Shown piece after piece: positions 1 to 10,147 of a DNA stretch of 64,000 bases (position 1 is its first letter; each line of letters begins with the position of its first letter). Both the position numbers and the translations under genes were made by a program. The stretch spans positions 2,029,476 through 2,093,475 of the forward strand of contig JAZGUH010000003.1 of NCBI GenBank assembly GCA_037893225.1. Reading direction: 5' to 3'. This DNA comes from Hippasteria phrygiana (taxonomy: Eukaryota; Echinodermata; Asteroidea; Valvatida; Goniasteridae). The notes under the pieces are model-generated. The model had not been told where the DNA came from. It did no database searches and saw only the letters and a list, made by a program, of their open reading frames with translations.

Positions 1-287
1 TCAGCCATTGTCAACAATGTATTGGTGCTGAGCGTCTCTTACGTAACTATGCAAGAGCTTGCCCCGAATCATGTGATATAGCAACAGTGTCTTTGGTCTG
101 GAGAATTCAAAGTTAAAATGTGCCAAGCATTTGGAGCAAGTCAGTGTACCAGATGTTATTCAAATTTAACTCGCAAATGGCTTATTGGTGAGAACAATGA
201 AAAAGAACCAGTATGCCTACTACTACCAGCGTCTCAAAAGTCTCCTATTGGGCAGGATGGAGTTAGTATAAAACAAAAACTGTCTAC

Positions 288-2687
288 CTCTGACAACGGG
301 GACACCTTGTCCAAGACTGAAGAAGTAAACATGCCACCTCTTTCTGCAGGTTATATCACTTGCTACAGGGCACCTGTAAGAAAAAAAACATAAATTCTGG
401 CATTCGCATGCAGACAAATTATCCCTAATCCCTGTGGCACTTTTACTGGGAAGTGTCCTTAACCTGTCAAAATCCAACACTGTGCAGTACACCTATGGCA
501 CATTCTTTGTACTTAGATAAATTGAGGCATCATAGCTACATGTAAAGTAATGGTGCCAAGGCTGGACAGTCCTGAATCCATCAAAATACATACATGTACA
601 CAACATGGTGTTGGATTTTGGCAGATTTGGGATGGTTGGGGTTAACCCCTTGGGCACGGTATAGGGGAGACGTCGGGGGTGTTGCAGCGGTTCTGGCAGC
701 CAAATCGAACCGCTACAATGTGTTTGTGCAGTCAAGCATGACATACACAATAATCCAACAATGGATTGAAACTGCACAAACAGCGGCCAATGGCGTCATC
801 CGGCCTGGTGGCACTTTTTTATCTTGTATACATAAGCTTTTTAAAAATGCTGAAATTGGGTGGGGGCAATGCGAGCCAGACACCTGTTCCATTTCAGCCT
901 TGTAAACAAATCAACAAATTAGGATCTGCAAATTTTGATGCCATGTACCCCCCCCCCCCCACAATAAATTGTATGCCCCACCCCTTTCCTGTAACTCTAC
1001 ATTAATTTTGTACAAGCTTCTGTTTACTTATGCTGTGCTGGCTTTTTCTTTTTTTTAACCCCTTGCGTACGGATGACGCCATATGGCGTAAAAAAAAAAG
1101 TGCCACCAGGCCGGATGACGCCATTTGCCGCCGTTTGTGCAGTTTCAATCCATTGTTGCATTATTGTTTATGATATGCTTGACTGCACAAACACATTGTA
1201 GCAGTTCGCTTGGCTGCCAGAACCGCCGCGACACCCCGACGTCTCCCGTAAAATACCATGCTCAAGGGGTTAAAATAAGGTTTTCTTTTCATCAGAAGCC
1301 CATGAGCTAATTTTGTTGAAAATGGACTAACAATTGGGGACAATCTCTGCACCTTACCATCTGGTTTTGTGTGGATATCCCAATCCTCTCATTTTAAGTG
1401 TTCCTAAAAAAAAAAGACATAAAGAGCACATTGTTGGGTTAGAACTGCCATTGGAGAGTCAGGTTGGCCTTGTGGTACTTTCCTCACCTTCCACCACTGT
1501 GACCTGGGTTCGAATGATTCCCACCAGGGCCGACATGTGGATTGGATTTTCAATCCCTGCCCGATTCCTTGGGTTTTCCCCAGAATATCATTCTGGGGTT
1601 TTCCTCCAACCTCTAAAACTTAACTTTCATCATCTCCTTCCTTCAGGGTTCTTCAGGCTTCCGAGCTAAAGTCGGATATATGCACTTTTGAGGAATCCTT
1701 GGTTTCATTTACCAGAAAGAATTACATCAAAATAAATAATATAAAAAAAACCAATCTTAAATTACTATCCTAAGTTTAATGCTTTTATTACATGCCCTAG
1801 TTTCTTCAGATTCCTGAGGGACTACAGCTTTTAACCCTCCTACTATTATAACTATCACAGCCTATCAAAAAATCCACCCACTTCCTCTCACAGCTTGTAT
1901 GTGTTTCAACCTGTCACTTAATAGGTTTTGATAAATAGGGTAGTTGGCTCCATTTTGGCACCGAGAGAGGGAGGGTTAAACCATGAAAACAGAAGAAATA
2001 TCCTGCACTTTCCTTACCCCATAGCAGAGGATCAAAACAGGATATATGATTGCCTACAGTTACAAGGGGACGGTCTGGTGATCTCTTCTCCACAGCCTCA
2101 TAAAGAACCTCTAGATTGTGACCCTGGAAACGATTTGCCCAATCTGTGAAGGAACAAAATTTCAAAAGGAGTCAATTTCATACAGGCAAGTCTAAAGGTT
2201 GTTTCAATGGCACACCGTTTCAACAGCCCATTATTCTAATTAAGGCCAGCACTAGCACTGGGCAACTTTAAGGTCATGGTCATTATTTTCCAAGATATTT
2301 CTCTTCTCGACCCATTTTATTGGTGGGGGTGTCTTTCTTTCTTTATTATTCGGCATTCAGCCGGGATAGCCCACGAAAGTCTTTCGACTTATTTCCAGTG
2401 GGGTCCCATGATAGAAGATGATGAGAAAGGAAGTTACAGTTTTAGACGTGGGAGGAAAACCCCACAAACGGTGTCACCCCTCCCCAACAACCCAGGTACG
2501 TGTATTTGGTGTAAACGAAATGGAAATTGCATGCACTGTGTATAAACAGCAGAACGCAAATCGATTTCAACTTACTGAGACAAAAACGACAAACAATGCC
2601 TGTGCCGATTATCATAAACCGCGACCCAAACCTCCACAATATCCCTGGCTTTTCGGGAATAACATACTGCCATGGTTCAAGAGGCAT
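288..2687 (-). CDS. TAFAZZIN: Tafazzin (cardiolipin transacylase), 5' part of gene, continues past left edge
   Basis: Tafazzin is the mitochondrial phospholipid-lysophospholipid transacylase that remodels cardiolipin. Three exons are readable on the minus strand. Exon 1 (2687-2576) begins MPLEPWQYV and has the hydrophobic N-terminal segment FMIIGTGIVCRF, matching the start of vertebrate tafazzin; it ends at a GTAAGT donor. Exon 2 (2143-2018) gives NLEVLYEAVEKRSP and the acyltransferase HX4D motif in GNHISCFDPLLWG. A later exon (373-288) has a long pyrimidine tract before its acceptor and encodes VASDITC then YFFSLGQGVPVVRG. The phases show that a short exon (length 1 mod 3, probably about 46 nt, for the ILKLRHIW region of the family) must lie between 2017 and 374; I could not find it. 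The remaining C-terminal exons lie left of position 1. The motif has a single Asp before Pro where vertebrates have two, but HX4D itself is intact. Confidence 0.85.
414..1000. repeat. Degenerate TTAA-type miniature elements in a tafazzin intron
   Basis: From 414 to about 632 lies a decayed copy of the element seen complete at 28552-28771; the shared words include CAACACTGTGCAGTA and GGCATCATAGCTA. From about 635 to 830 there is a one-ended copy of the family seen complete at 1055-1273, starting GTTAACCCCTTGGGCACGG. A poly-C run follows at about 949-960. No exon was recognised here. Confidence 0.6.
1055..1273. mobile_element. TTAA-flanked MITE, family 1
   Basis: The element is bounded by TTAA on both sides and its ends are inverted (TTAACCCCTTG and CAAGGGGTTAA). 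The interior contains GGATGACGCCATATGGCG and TTGACTGCACAAACACATTG. TTAA target sites and CCC-starting ends are typical of piggyBac-related elements. It has no coding capacity. Confidence 0.75.
1440..1690 (+). repeat. Interspersed SINE-like repeat
   Basis: It shares GGGTTTTCCCCAGAATATC and a GGGTTTTCCTCC block with a longer copy at 49738-50040 and a reversed fragment near 2380-2480. This looks like a dispersed non-coding repeat rather than a gene. The 49.7 kb copy ends in an A-rich AAATAAGATATAAATAAAA tail. Confidence 0.55.
1831..1979. mobile_element. TTAA-flanked MITE, family 3
   Basis: It starts TTAACCCTCCTACTAT and ends GGGAGGGTTAA. A reverse-complement relative lies at about 37700-37861, sharing AGCTTGTATGTGTTTCAACC and a GGTGCCAAAATG block. 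Non-coding. Confidence 0.65.
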
Positions 2688-4751
2688 ACTTCAACTCGAA
2701 ATTTCCACACACTTCCGGTTACGTACTACTAAAAAGTACTAGCATGACCAAAAATACGGATGAACCAGTCACCATGTATTTGTGGTCTGCAACTATAAAT
2801 ATTAGGAATGTCGCCCTCTGTCGCCAACTTGATGCCAGCTCGCCGGGACGGCGTGCGCGGCGCGTAAACACAGGAGAGAGATTGGCCAAAAATGGAAAAT
2901 CCACGCCGACTCCAGATCAACATTTAGTTTGTATTTGCCTAAAGGCACCCCCTTAAAATATCCGGTTTTATAGGGTAAAACCACCTTTAGGACACCTCAG
3001 GAATTCCAGATTGCAAAAGAGATTCTTAAAAAATTGTAAAATCCCAAAAAATCCTGAAATCAGGAAAAATCCTGACAAATCTCACCCCCGATGTATAACC
3101 GGGGTAGTGTCACCGGGTACAGGCGCACCCAATTATATGCTACACAGCCCATTGCTGGCTGCCATGGAGGAAATGGAGAGCCATGCGATATTGTCAAAAC
3201 ATATATTGTTTTCCCCGGATGACATAAACCAGATGGTAACAACTAACAAGTGGGCCCAGTTGGAATTGAACTTTTCAGACCCCACCCACCAAAAAAGAAA
3301 AGAAACCACAAGCCAATATCATAAACACAAATGTATCTGGTTCTAGTCATGCGTCTTCCCCCTCTTTCTCAAGACGATTCAAATGAGTTTAACTGCAGTT
3401 TAAAAAAGAATTCCCCAAAGCCAGGATATGGGGTACCCGTATTGTAAACAGTTACGAAAAAGGGCTAAGATCTATGCCTCTCACAATCATTACAATCCCA
3501 CATTTCCCAAACTACAAAAAAATGTCTCCACTCAAAATTAAAGGGGCTCATATACCAAACACACATCTGCTATGAAAATAGGAACTATGTGTACAAATAC
3601 TACAAGTTTACTTAAATTAAGTGTACAAATAAAAGATTCAGACAAGGAGATAAATTTCACTTTTATTAAACAATATTCTCATTTGGTGAGTGTGTACGTA
3701 TACTATATGTGACCCACTCTACAAAAATGAGTCTGATGTGTTAAAAATACATTTGTAAGCTTTACAGTTGGTCTGAAAGAGCATGAAATAAGCTTTCATT
3801 TGATAGAAGGCACAACTCTGTAGCGGAATGCATTTTTTTTTACGACTTTTTTTAAGTGTGTGATTTCTTATAGTTATATTTAAAAGTCAGACATTATTAA
3901 ACCACCCCCGTACCTGAAAGTGTAATGCCCGACATCCGACTCATTTTTGCAGAGTGGGTCACATATACCACCACCACATGACCAGAGATTATTTGTAATG
4001 ATTTGGAATTATTTCCAAAAATGGGAGATTTACTGCGTGTTCTTTCACAAATCCTTTCACTGTTTGGATTACAGCATACATATAATTTAAAAAAACAAAG
4101 GACAGGAAAAAAAGTGTCCTTTACCCCTAACCCCTTGGGTAACTTTACTAGAAAGTATCCTGAATCCGCCAAAATCAACCTATTTTGTCATGCACAAAAA
4201 GTTGGTTTTGGTGACTGCTCAATATGGAGGTATCCTGAATCCATCAAAATCCTGCAGTACCGCTATGCTTACAATCCTCAATCCATCAAAATCCCCCAGT
4301 TTTCAATATGATGGAGGTATCCTGAATCCGCCGAAATCCTCCAAAACAGGGTTTGGATTTCGATGGATTTAGGTAGGTTAGGGTTAAACCAGATGGAAAT
4401 TTTCCTGCACTTTCCAGAGCATTTTTCACAACTCTTCAAATCAAATCACATTTTAATTCAAAATGAAATAGTTTAGTAAAATAGTATATGTTTCTCAATT
4501 TTCAACCATTCTGCTCTTAAAAGTATCGTATGGTAATGACTACATGTACAAATAAAATTGATTAGTTTCAATTTGAAAGCTTTATGATACCAGTACCAAT
4601 ACTCCTGAGAAAACTTTCCATCTGAAATGCTGTCACCTTCGAGAAAATAATGTCTAGTTTAGACCTCCAAAAATTCTGTGGTTTATTTTGATTTCAACTT
4701 TCACAGGTTTGTTATTTCACACACATGCTGAATCACACAAAGTATGAACCT
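2688..4751. other. Tafazzin upstream region with dispersed repeats
   Basis: This lies between the tafazzin start and the TRMT10C 3' end. It contains a GC-rich patch at 2835-2870, consistent with the tafazzin promoter side. A 3708-3964 element has inverted ends TGTGACCCACTCT and AGAGTGGGTCACA. A degenerate TTAA-type repeat lies at about 4120-4390. No exon with support was seen. Confidence 0.5.
3708..3964. mobile_element. Short inverted-repeat element, TGTGACCC ends
   Basis: The left end TGTGACCCACTCTACAAAAA is mirrored by the right end TTTTTGCAGAGTGGGTCACA. The flanks TATA and TATA suggest a TA/AT target. A related copy (ends TGTGACCCGCTCTGC) lies in the UQCC6 intron at 41841-42288. Confidence 0.65.
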
Positions 4752-4909
4752 TTAACCCTATTAAACATCCTAGACATTCACTTGGGGGTACAGTACGTAC
4801 ACTGTACTACAAAATAATACTCAATTCTCATAGGCCAGTGTAGTAAAAGTACTGCATACTACAGTTTACTCAAGTAGTATTTTGTAGTATTCGGTGATGT
4901 TAGGGTTAA
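4752..4909. mobile_element. TTAA-flanked MITE with internal hairpin
   Basis: The ends are TTAACCCTATTAA and GTTAGGGTTAA. The inner arms repeat the words TACTACAAAATA and TATTTTGTAGTA. A second copy is at 56572-56695. Confidence 0.65.
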
Positions 4910-4982
4910 AAGGCAGTTAATTCCTCCAAATGACAGATGATGTCGTTAATGTACACTGTATTATTTGTCACTTGGCTTTCCT

Positions 4983-5350
4983 TAACCCTAACTCCCTACA
5001 TCATTTTCCCCCCATGTAACCTGAATCCTCCAACATCCTCTGATTTCAAAGTGTTAAAACTCCATATAACCTGAATCCTCCAAAATCCTCTTATGGGGAC
5101 CATAGCATGAATCCTCCAAAATCCTCCAGGTTTTTTTTGCATACCCCTAGTAACCTCAATCCTCCAAAATCCTCATGTATCACATTGAGCCTGATAACCT
5201 GGATGCTCCATATTCCTGCAGGGGCAAAAACCCCTAGTAACCTCAATCCTGCAAAATCCTCCAATGCATCAACTTCCAAGTGCCCTCAATCCTCCAAATT
5301 CCTCCATTTTGCAAAGAGGATTTTGGAGGATTTGGGAAGGTTAGGGTTAA
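4983..5350. mobile_element. TTAA-flanked element carrying a short tandem repeat
   Basis: It begins TTAACCCTAACTCCCTA and ends GGTTAGGGTTAA. Inside are about seven irregular units built on AATCCTCCAAAATCCTC, closed by a reversed unit GAGGATTTTGGAGGATT, so the whole can fold back. The related element at 37057-37424 has the same plan. Confidence 0.65.
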
Positions 5351-5408
5351 AACAAGGGAACAAAGGAATTTTAAAAAATTTGCAAGACAAACTTTTTACA
5401 ATTTTCTT

Positions 5409-6788
5409 TTACTGTATTTCCAATTTAGGTTTGTCAGACTGAAAAAGTTTGTGTCCAAGATGTTTTCTACTCGGTACATGCTGCAGAGCCCTGACCCAGT
5501 CCCCAGACAGTCTCAACTCACTCAGAATGCTCATCATCTGATCCAGTGTCAGGTTCTTGGTGCTCTTATGCCATTGGAGGTGCTCATCAAGAGGGAGTCG
5601 GGCGTGGGGGATTCCCGCCGCTTCCGCTTTGCCGAGCGACACTCGACTCTTGACACACCGATCTACAAAACCCCCAATGACATACACCTTGCTCGGGTCA
5701 TAGTCTATGAGGGTGTTTGGTGAGTCTGCGGTCAGATATAACAGTTGGTCATTGGGAAATATATGCTGAGGGCGCTCTTCGGTAATGCTCACCATCAGAT
5801 TGCCAAAATGCCGGCCATGGACACGCTTCAGTTCTTGTTCCGCATGCCCATGCTTGCCTACGCTTGCCAAGTGAACATGAAACGGATCTCGCAACAGTTT
5901 GTTGGTTTTGAGGACGAGGTTGAGTTGCAACACCGTGTTGATGATCTCGCCGCGATCCATGTGGTGATCGTAGCTCAGGTCAAACACAATGGGAGGACCA
6001 AACATCAAACTCCTGGCCAGGTTCCACGTGTCAGCAGCGGCCTCGGCAACAGACTGCCCACGGCGAACAAAAGTGTTATGACAAGTCAACTCTTGATCCT
6101 GAAATACTTTCAATTTGCATCTTGAGGCTTTGTTTTCTGTTCTTTTGTGTTTTAACTTCTCCTTTCTGACTAAGAAATTGAGAAACCTCTTTCTAGCAGT
6201 TTTAGACTGCAGATTCAGGAGGTGGTCCAAATCCAGAGAGTTTACACTGTCTGGAACTGGTTTTCCTTGAAGCTTTCTCCTGTTGACTTCCTCGACCAAG
6301 ACTTGCGCTTGGTCCAATCTCTGCACTGAAATGACATCTGGGTTGCTTTGTAAACTGGTCAGTTTCTCTTCAAGAGAAGAACACCTGGCTTCATTGTAGA
6401 CATGATGTAGGTTTGATTTTTCACACACATTCAAAGCCGTCCCTTCTTTTGATCTGCTCGCTTGAGTTACGTCAGTTACAGGTGTCTCTTTTAGAGTTTG
6501 TACCTGTGTACTGTAATGGGCACATGCCGCAGCACCTTTCATGCCACAAAGTGGCGAGCGGCTCCACAAGTTCAAGCTGCGGGGCAGCAAAGCCCAGTGC
6601 AGTTTCTTACGCCGCCTCTGTCCAGTCCGGTGGGGCTGCGTTTCATTGAAGATTTCGAGGAGATCCGGAGCGATCTGAAGAATCTCAGTGGACGGTTTTA
6701 TGCTCCGACGACTACGACAGATGATATCTGCCTGGGCTCGTCTTATGGCTTGCAGGGGGGTTTGCAAGTGTTTCACGCTTCCCATCAT
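5409..6788 (-). CDS. TRMT10C: Mitochondrial RNase P protein 1 / tRNA m1R9 methyltransferase
   Basis: TRMT10C (MRPP1) is the SPOUT methyltransferase subunit of mitochondrial RNase P. With its dehydrogenase partner it methylates position 9 of mitochondrial tRNAs and supports 5' processing. One uninterrupted exon encodes 459 residues from the first in-frame ATG at 6788; the human protein is somewhat shorter and is also encoded in one coding exon. The N-terminus (VKHLQTPLQAIRRAQ, then RSRRS) is basic and amphipathic, as expected for a mitochondrial presequence. A Lys/Arg-rich linker covers about 195-225. The SPOUT domain covers about 265-440, with PPIVFDLSYD, YLTADSPNTL, KVYVIGGFVD and LPLDEHLQW. 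The C-terminal LQHVPSRKH also matches the family. A second ATG follows directly (6785). Upstream at 6842 is a good splice acceptor, suggesting a non-coding first exon. Confidence 0.93.
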   Translation of the reverse strand: MMGSVKHLQTPLQAIRRAQADIICRSRRSIKPSTEILQIAPDLLEIFNETQPHRTGQRRRKKLHWALLPRSLNLWSRSPLCGMKGAAACAHYSTQVQTLKETPVTDVTQASRSKEGTALNVCEKSNLHHVYNEARCSSLEEKLTSLQSNPDVISVQRLDQAQVLVEEVNRRKLQGKPVPDSVNSLDLDHLLNLQSKTARKRFLNFLVRKEKLKHKRTENKASRCKLKVFQDQELTCHNTFVRRGQSVAEAAADTWNLARSLMFGPPIVFDLSYDHHMDRGEIINTVLQLNLVLKTNKLLRDPFHVHLASVGKHGHAEQELKRVHGRHFGNLMVSITEERPQHIFPNDQLLYLTADSPNTLIDYDPSKVYVIGGFVDRCVKSRVSLGKAEAAGIPHARLPLDEHLQWHKSTKNLTLDQMMSILSELRLSGDWVRALQHVPSRKHLGHKLFQSDKPKLEIQ

Positions 6789-6842
6789 TGTCACAGTTCT
6801 GTACAAAAACGTTGTTCCTCACAACCAATCTGTGTGAACATC
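6789..6842 (-). promoter_or_regulatory. Probable TRMT10C 5'UTR exon start with upstream ORF
   Basis: On the minus strand TATTCTCTGCAG followed by GATG marks a likely 3' splice site, with the exon starting at 6842. An ATG at 6841 opens a 16-codon upstream ORF, MFTQIGCEEQRFCTEL, whose stop (6793-6791) lies two bases before the main ATG. It is in a different frame from TRMT10C. If this exon is used, ribosomes reaching the main start must reinitiate or leak past the uORF. Confidence 0.5.
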
Positions 6843-6845
6843 CTG

Positions 6846-8130
6846 CAGAGAATACAAAATCAATTTACAGTATTCAAGTCGAGTGGTTCAGTTCATAAAA
6901 AAATCTAGCAAAATCTGTATCTGTAATGAGGAGTCGATCTTCTGTATTTTTTCCATCATTTGTTTCAGGGCTGTCCCGAATATACCGAATATTCGATTGT
7001 TAACCGAATATTCGATTGTCAACCGAATATTCGAAAATCTTGTACAGGTTTGATCATTGTTCATCCCCACCTTTCTTTTTTCCCCCCAAGAATAAGATTT
7101 GCAGATAAGCACTTTTTTTATTCATGGCTGTGGACGATATTTTTACAGGAAATAAAGTCTGAAATTGCATTTGGTCTGATTCCCATTTTATGAATAACAG
7201 ACTAACTTAGAAGCAGATGAAATTCGTTATGGTAAAAATTTCAGTCTCCAAAACACTCACTGCGCATGTTCAGTACCGCGTGCCGGTCAAATAGCTAAAA
7301 TGAGACAGATGCCGGTTTGGCAAAATAACCACTGCCTTTATTCTGCATTCATAAATGCCTCAGCGAGTTTCACTATCCCTATTGGTCGAAAACCTGCCAC
7401 GTGGGTGTGTTTAAACGGTTGTTTAAACACGGCTGGAAGTTGTTTAAACACGGCGCAGTTTTAAACATTTTTTTCCGGTGTCACACGAAATGTAGAGTCC
7501 TACAAAATATGGTCCATTTTATTGGTTTTACACTCGAGCGACCAGTCACTCTCCTAATAACGCAAGTGCAATACTACCGATACGTCCGTATTTAGAGTCC
7601 ATAATTTCACACTACACCGGCACTGCTGCGTTCTGCACCACCTGGCGAACGCGTCGCGCGCGCGTCAAGCACGCGTCAATTACCATATAAGGAAATGTTT
7701 AGCACTACTCGCGCGTGGCACGAACCATTAAGTGAAGGGGTGTTTTACAAACCAAAGTAAAACAAATTGAACAAAATCATTGGAAATTATAATTTTAGGT
7801 GGTTTTTGCTTAATTATACAAAAAGGCATTTTATGAATGGGAATAAATATGTGCTGGGCCGGTTTTAAACGTACGTTTAAAACCGGCCCAGCACATATTT
7901 ATTTGTTAATCAGTTAATTTCCAAAACGGATAAAAACGGCATTTCAACACCACGTAGCATATTGCACTCAATAGAGAAGCATGTTGTGTTGTCTGGATGA
8001 GAATGCACACAGGGCCAAATGAACACAAATGCCATTCACTGTTTTTCCTGTGCTAGCTGCCTGACCTAAGATTTAGACGTCAGGGAATCTTCAGGTCAGG
8101 GAACCAGACTAAAGACTAAGGAGACTAAAT
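6846..8130. other. TRMT10C-TXNL4B intergenic region, left part
   Basis: No coding exon was recognised. It contains tandem CGAATATTCGA palindromes at 6978-7034, GC-rich patches near 7615-7690, repeated GTTTAAACACGGC words at 7409-7455 and the perfect palindrome at 7842-7903. The GC-rich stretch could include the divergent promoters of TRMT10C and TXNL4B; this is inference only. Confidence 0.4.
7842..7903. repeat. Perfect 62-bp palindrome without spacer
   Basis: Bases 7842-7872 and 7873-7903 are exact reverse complements, centred on AAACGTACGTTT, with AATAAATATGTG and CACATATTTATT at the ends. There is no loop, so the sequence can extrude as a cruciform in DNA or fold as a very stable hairpin in RNA. 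Confidence 0.9.
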
Positions 8131-8739
8131 CGTCGTGTGCCCGGCAGAAGGGCGTAAGCGCGCATTGACGCGTAATTATACTTTCCGAAAAAAATTGACT
8201 TTAAAGTTTTTGTGTTGGCATTTCTAAATTAAGAATCGCAAAAGGTTAATTTTTGTCAGATGCAAATTTATTAATATTTCCAATAATGCTGTGCATTTTT
8301 AAACAAAATTATTACTTAATTTTACAGTTATTTGCATATTTATGCTAACGCCCTTTTGCCGGGAAGTCCTTCTGCCTTGAACATGCGCGTAAGCAGCATG
8401 TGAAATGCTTACGCCCTTTTGCCGGGAACAAACTATGCTCCAAGCGCGCTTACGCCCCCCGTTGAAGTGGAGAGGTGAACAAACTTTCATCATGTTTTGT
8501 TACATTGCCCATTGGTATTTATACACGCTAACGTCCTTTTGCCGGGAACAAAAAATGCAAAACCCCCTTACGCCCTTTTCATTCTGTTAATTATGTCAGA
8601 ATGACGTAACCCCTTGAGACGAAATGTGTATCAAAATAAAGATATTTCAACACTCTATCGATTACCCCCAAAACCCAAAATTTGACCTTTTGACCCATTT
8701 TTCGTCCTTTATATACGCCCTTCTGCCGGGCACACGACG
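8131..8739. mobile_element. Non-autonomous transposon with 26-bp perfect terminal inverted repeats
   Basis: The left end 8131-8156 (CGTCGTGTGCCC...) is exactly reverse-complementary to the right end 8714-8739. The core of the end, CGCCCTTTTGCCGGGAA, recurs inside three times (near 8347, 8410 and 8530), always in the orientation of the right end. Such subterminal repeats are usual for CACTA/EnSpm-like elements, but I could not see a target duplication, so the class is open. No transposase is present. Confidence 0.75.
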
Positions 8740-9326
8740 GTTTTCGTCCCAACGATTCTCTAAAAATTACAATTGCGTAGACTAAAGAAAGTTTTAAGAA
8801 ACGCCTCACCATTGAAATGTGAATGATTTCCAACTTGACAAAGTCGGTCAAAACGTCTACTTTGTACTTTTATGACAAAAATGGACAACCCCCATACACC
8901 ACTCACCAGCTAGCTGTGACTTCCTTCGCCGGTAAATTTCCACTCTTTATTACGCAATGCTTGCCATTTGCGATGTTTTGTTTACGAAACAATATGGTGC
9001 TTTTCTTCTCTCTTTTCGGATAAGCGGAGTGCATTGGAACGATTCAGGGGACCAGACAGAATTCTGGCGTAATTCTTTCTTGTCGATGAGGGCGCCCTTC
9101 ACATTGTCCAGTGCATGCATATCGCATGCAATTATTGATGCAATGTGCGTACAATATCACAACTTGGCATGCAGATGCTGACTAGTTTCCAACAAGTACA
9201 TGTATTTTTTTGTATTTTAAGACAAATTGTCGTGGGGCAATTTCATCGTAAGGCAATGAATGAATTTAGAGGCAAGTTTAGCTGGGAAGGGCAGAAACCT
9301 CAGTACAAAGATACATGTAGTTCAGC

Positions 9327-9930
9327 TTAAAGGGACACATTGCTTTGGATGTTGCGATTTGGGCTATATAACTGAAATGGATATGGTTGGAAGCTTTTTA
9401 AAAAGTAGAATATAAAGATTCACATAACTATCCCTTCAAATTGCGTGGTTTTTGTTAAATTTCGTGACAAATAACGGTCTGCCATTTTGTAGAACCAAAT
9501 TTTTGACTCCACAAAATGGCGGACCATGTTCACCAGTCGTATTTCCAGTCGCATCTGGTTGAAGTACGTTCTGTTGATCCATTTTGATGTACTGTGGCAC
9601 GGCGCGCAGCACTGGCGATATGTGTCGCGAGGTAGAGAATTGTACCTGGTGATCATCTGATAGGTTCACAAGGCCACTGATTGCGGTGCCAGCCTAAAGA
9701 TCTTACAGCGTATTTTGCGCATTATTTAGACGGTGGTATTTAGTACTGGAAATAAGTCTATTCGCGGGTCAGATGTCAGGGGTAAGCGGCCAATTTTTTG
9801 TTTTGTAATCACTACTCACTAATTACAACACATTATACGTGTTTGTTTGCATGAACAACTCTTATCAAAGATAAGGAACATTTCTAAACAGCAAAATTTC
9901 ATGACATTTGAAGGCAATGTGTCCCTTTAA
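9327..9930. mobile_element. Non-autonomous element, ends AAAGGGACACATTGC
   Basis: The left end TTAAAGGGACACATTGC is mirrored at the right by GCAATGTGTCCCTTTAA. The interior has no recognisable protein. The element lies about 220 bp upstream of the TXNL4B start and may have displaced promoter sequence. Confidence 0.7.
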
Positions 9931-10147
9931 GTTCAAATCCAAGTTTTAAGAAGGTGATGCATTGCAGGCATGGCAGGTGTACGGTGTGTGTTGGGGGGGG
10001 GGGGGGGGGGTGAGTAATTGACAGGTGCATTTTGTACTTGGCCAAGAGGACGGGGCATCCGAGTCCTCTTTCTGGAAAAAAGAAAAGCTCTTGCTTTCCA
10101 CTCACAAAAGCCTTTGACAAATTTCTTTCAGCTTGTCATAATCAAAG

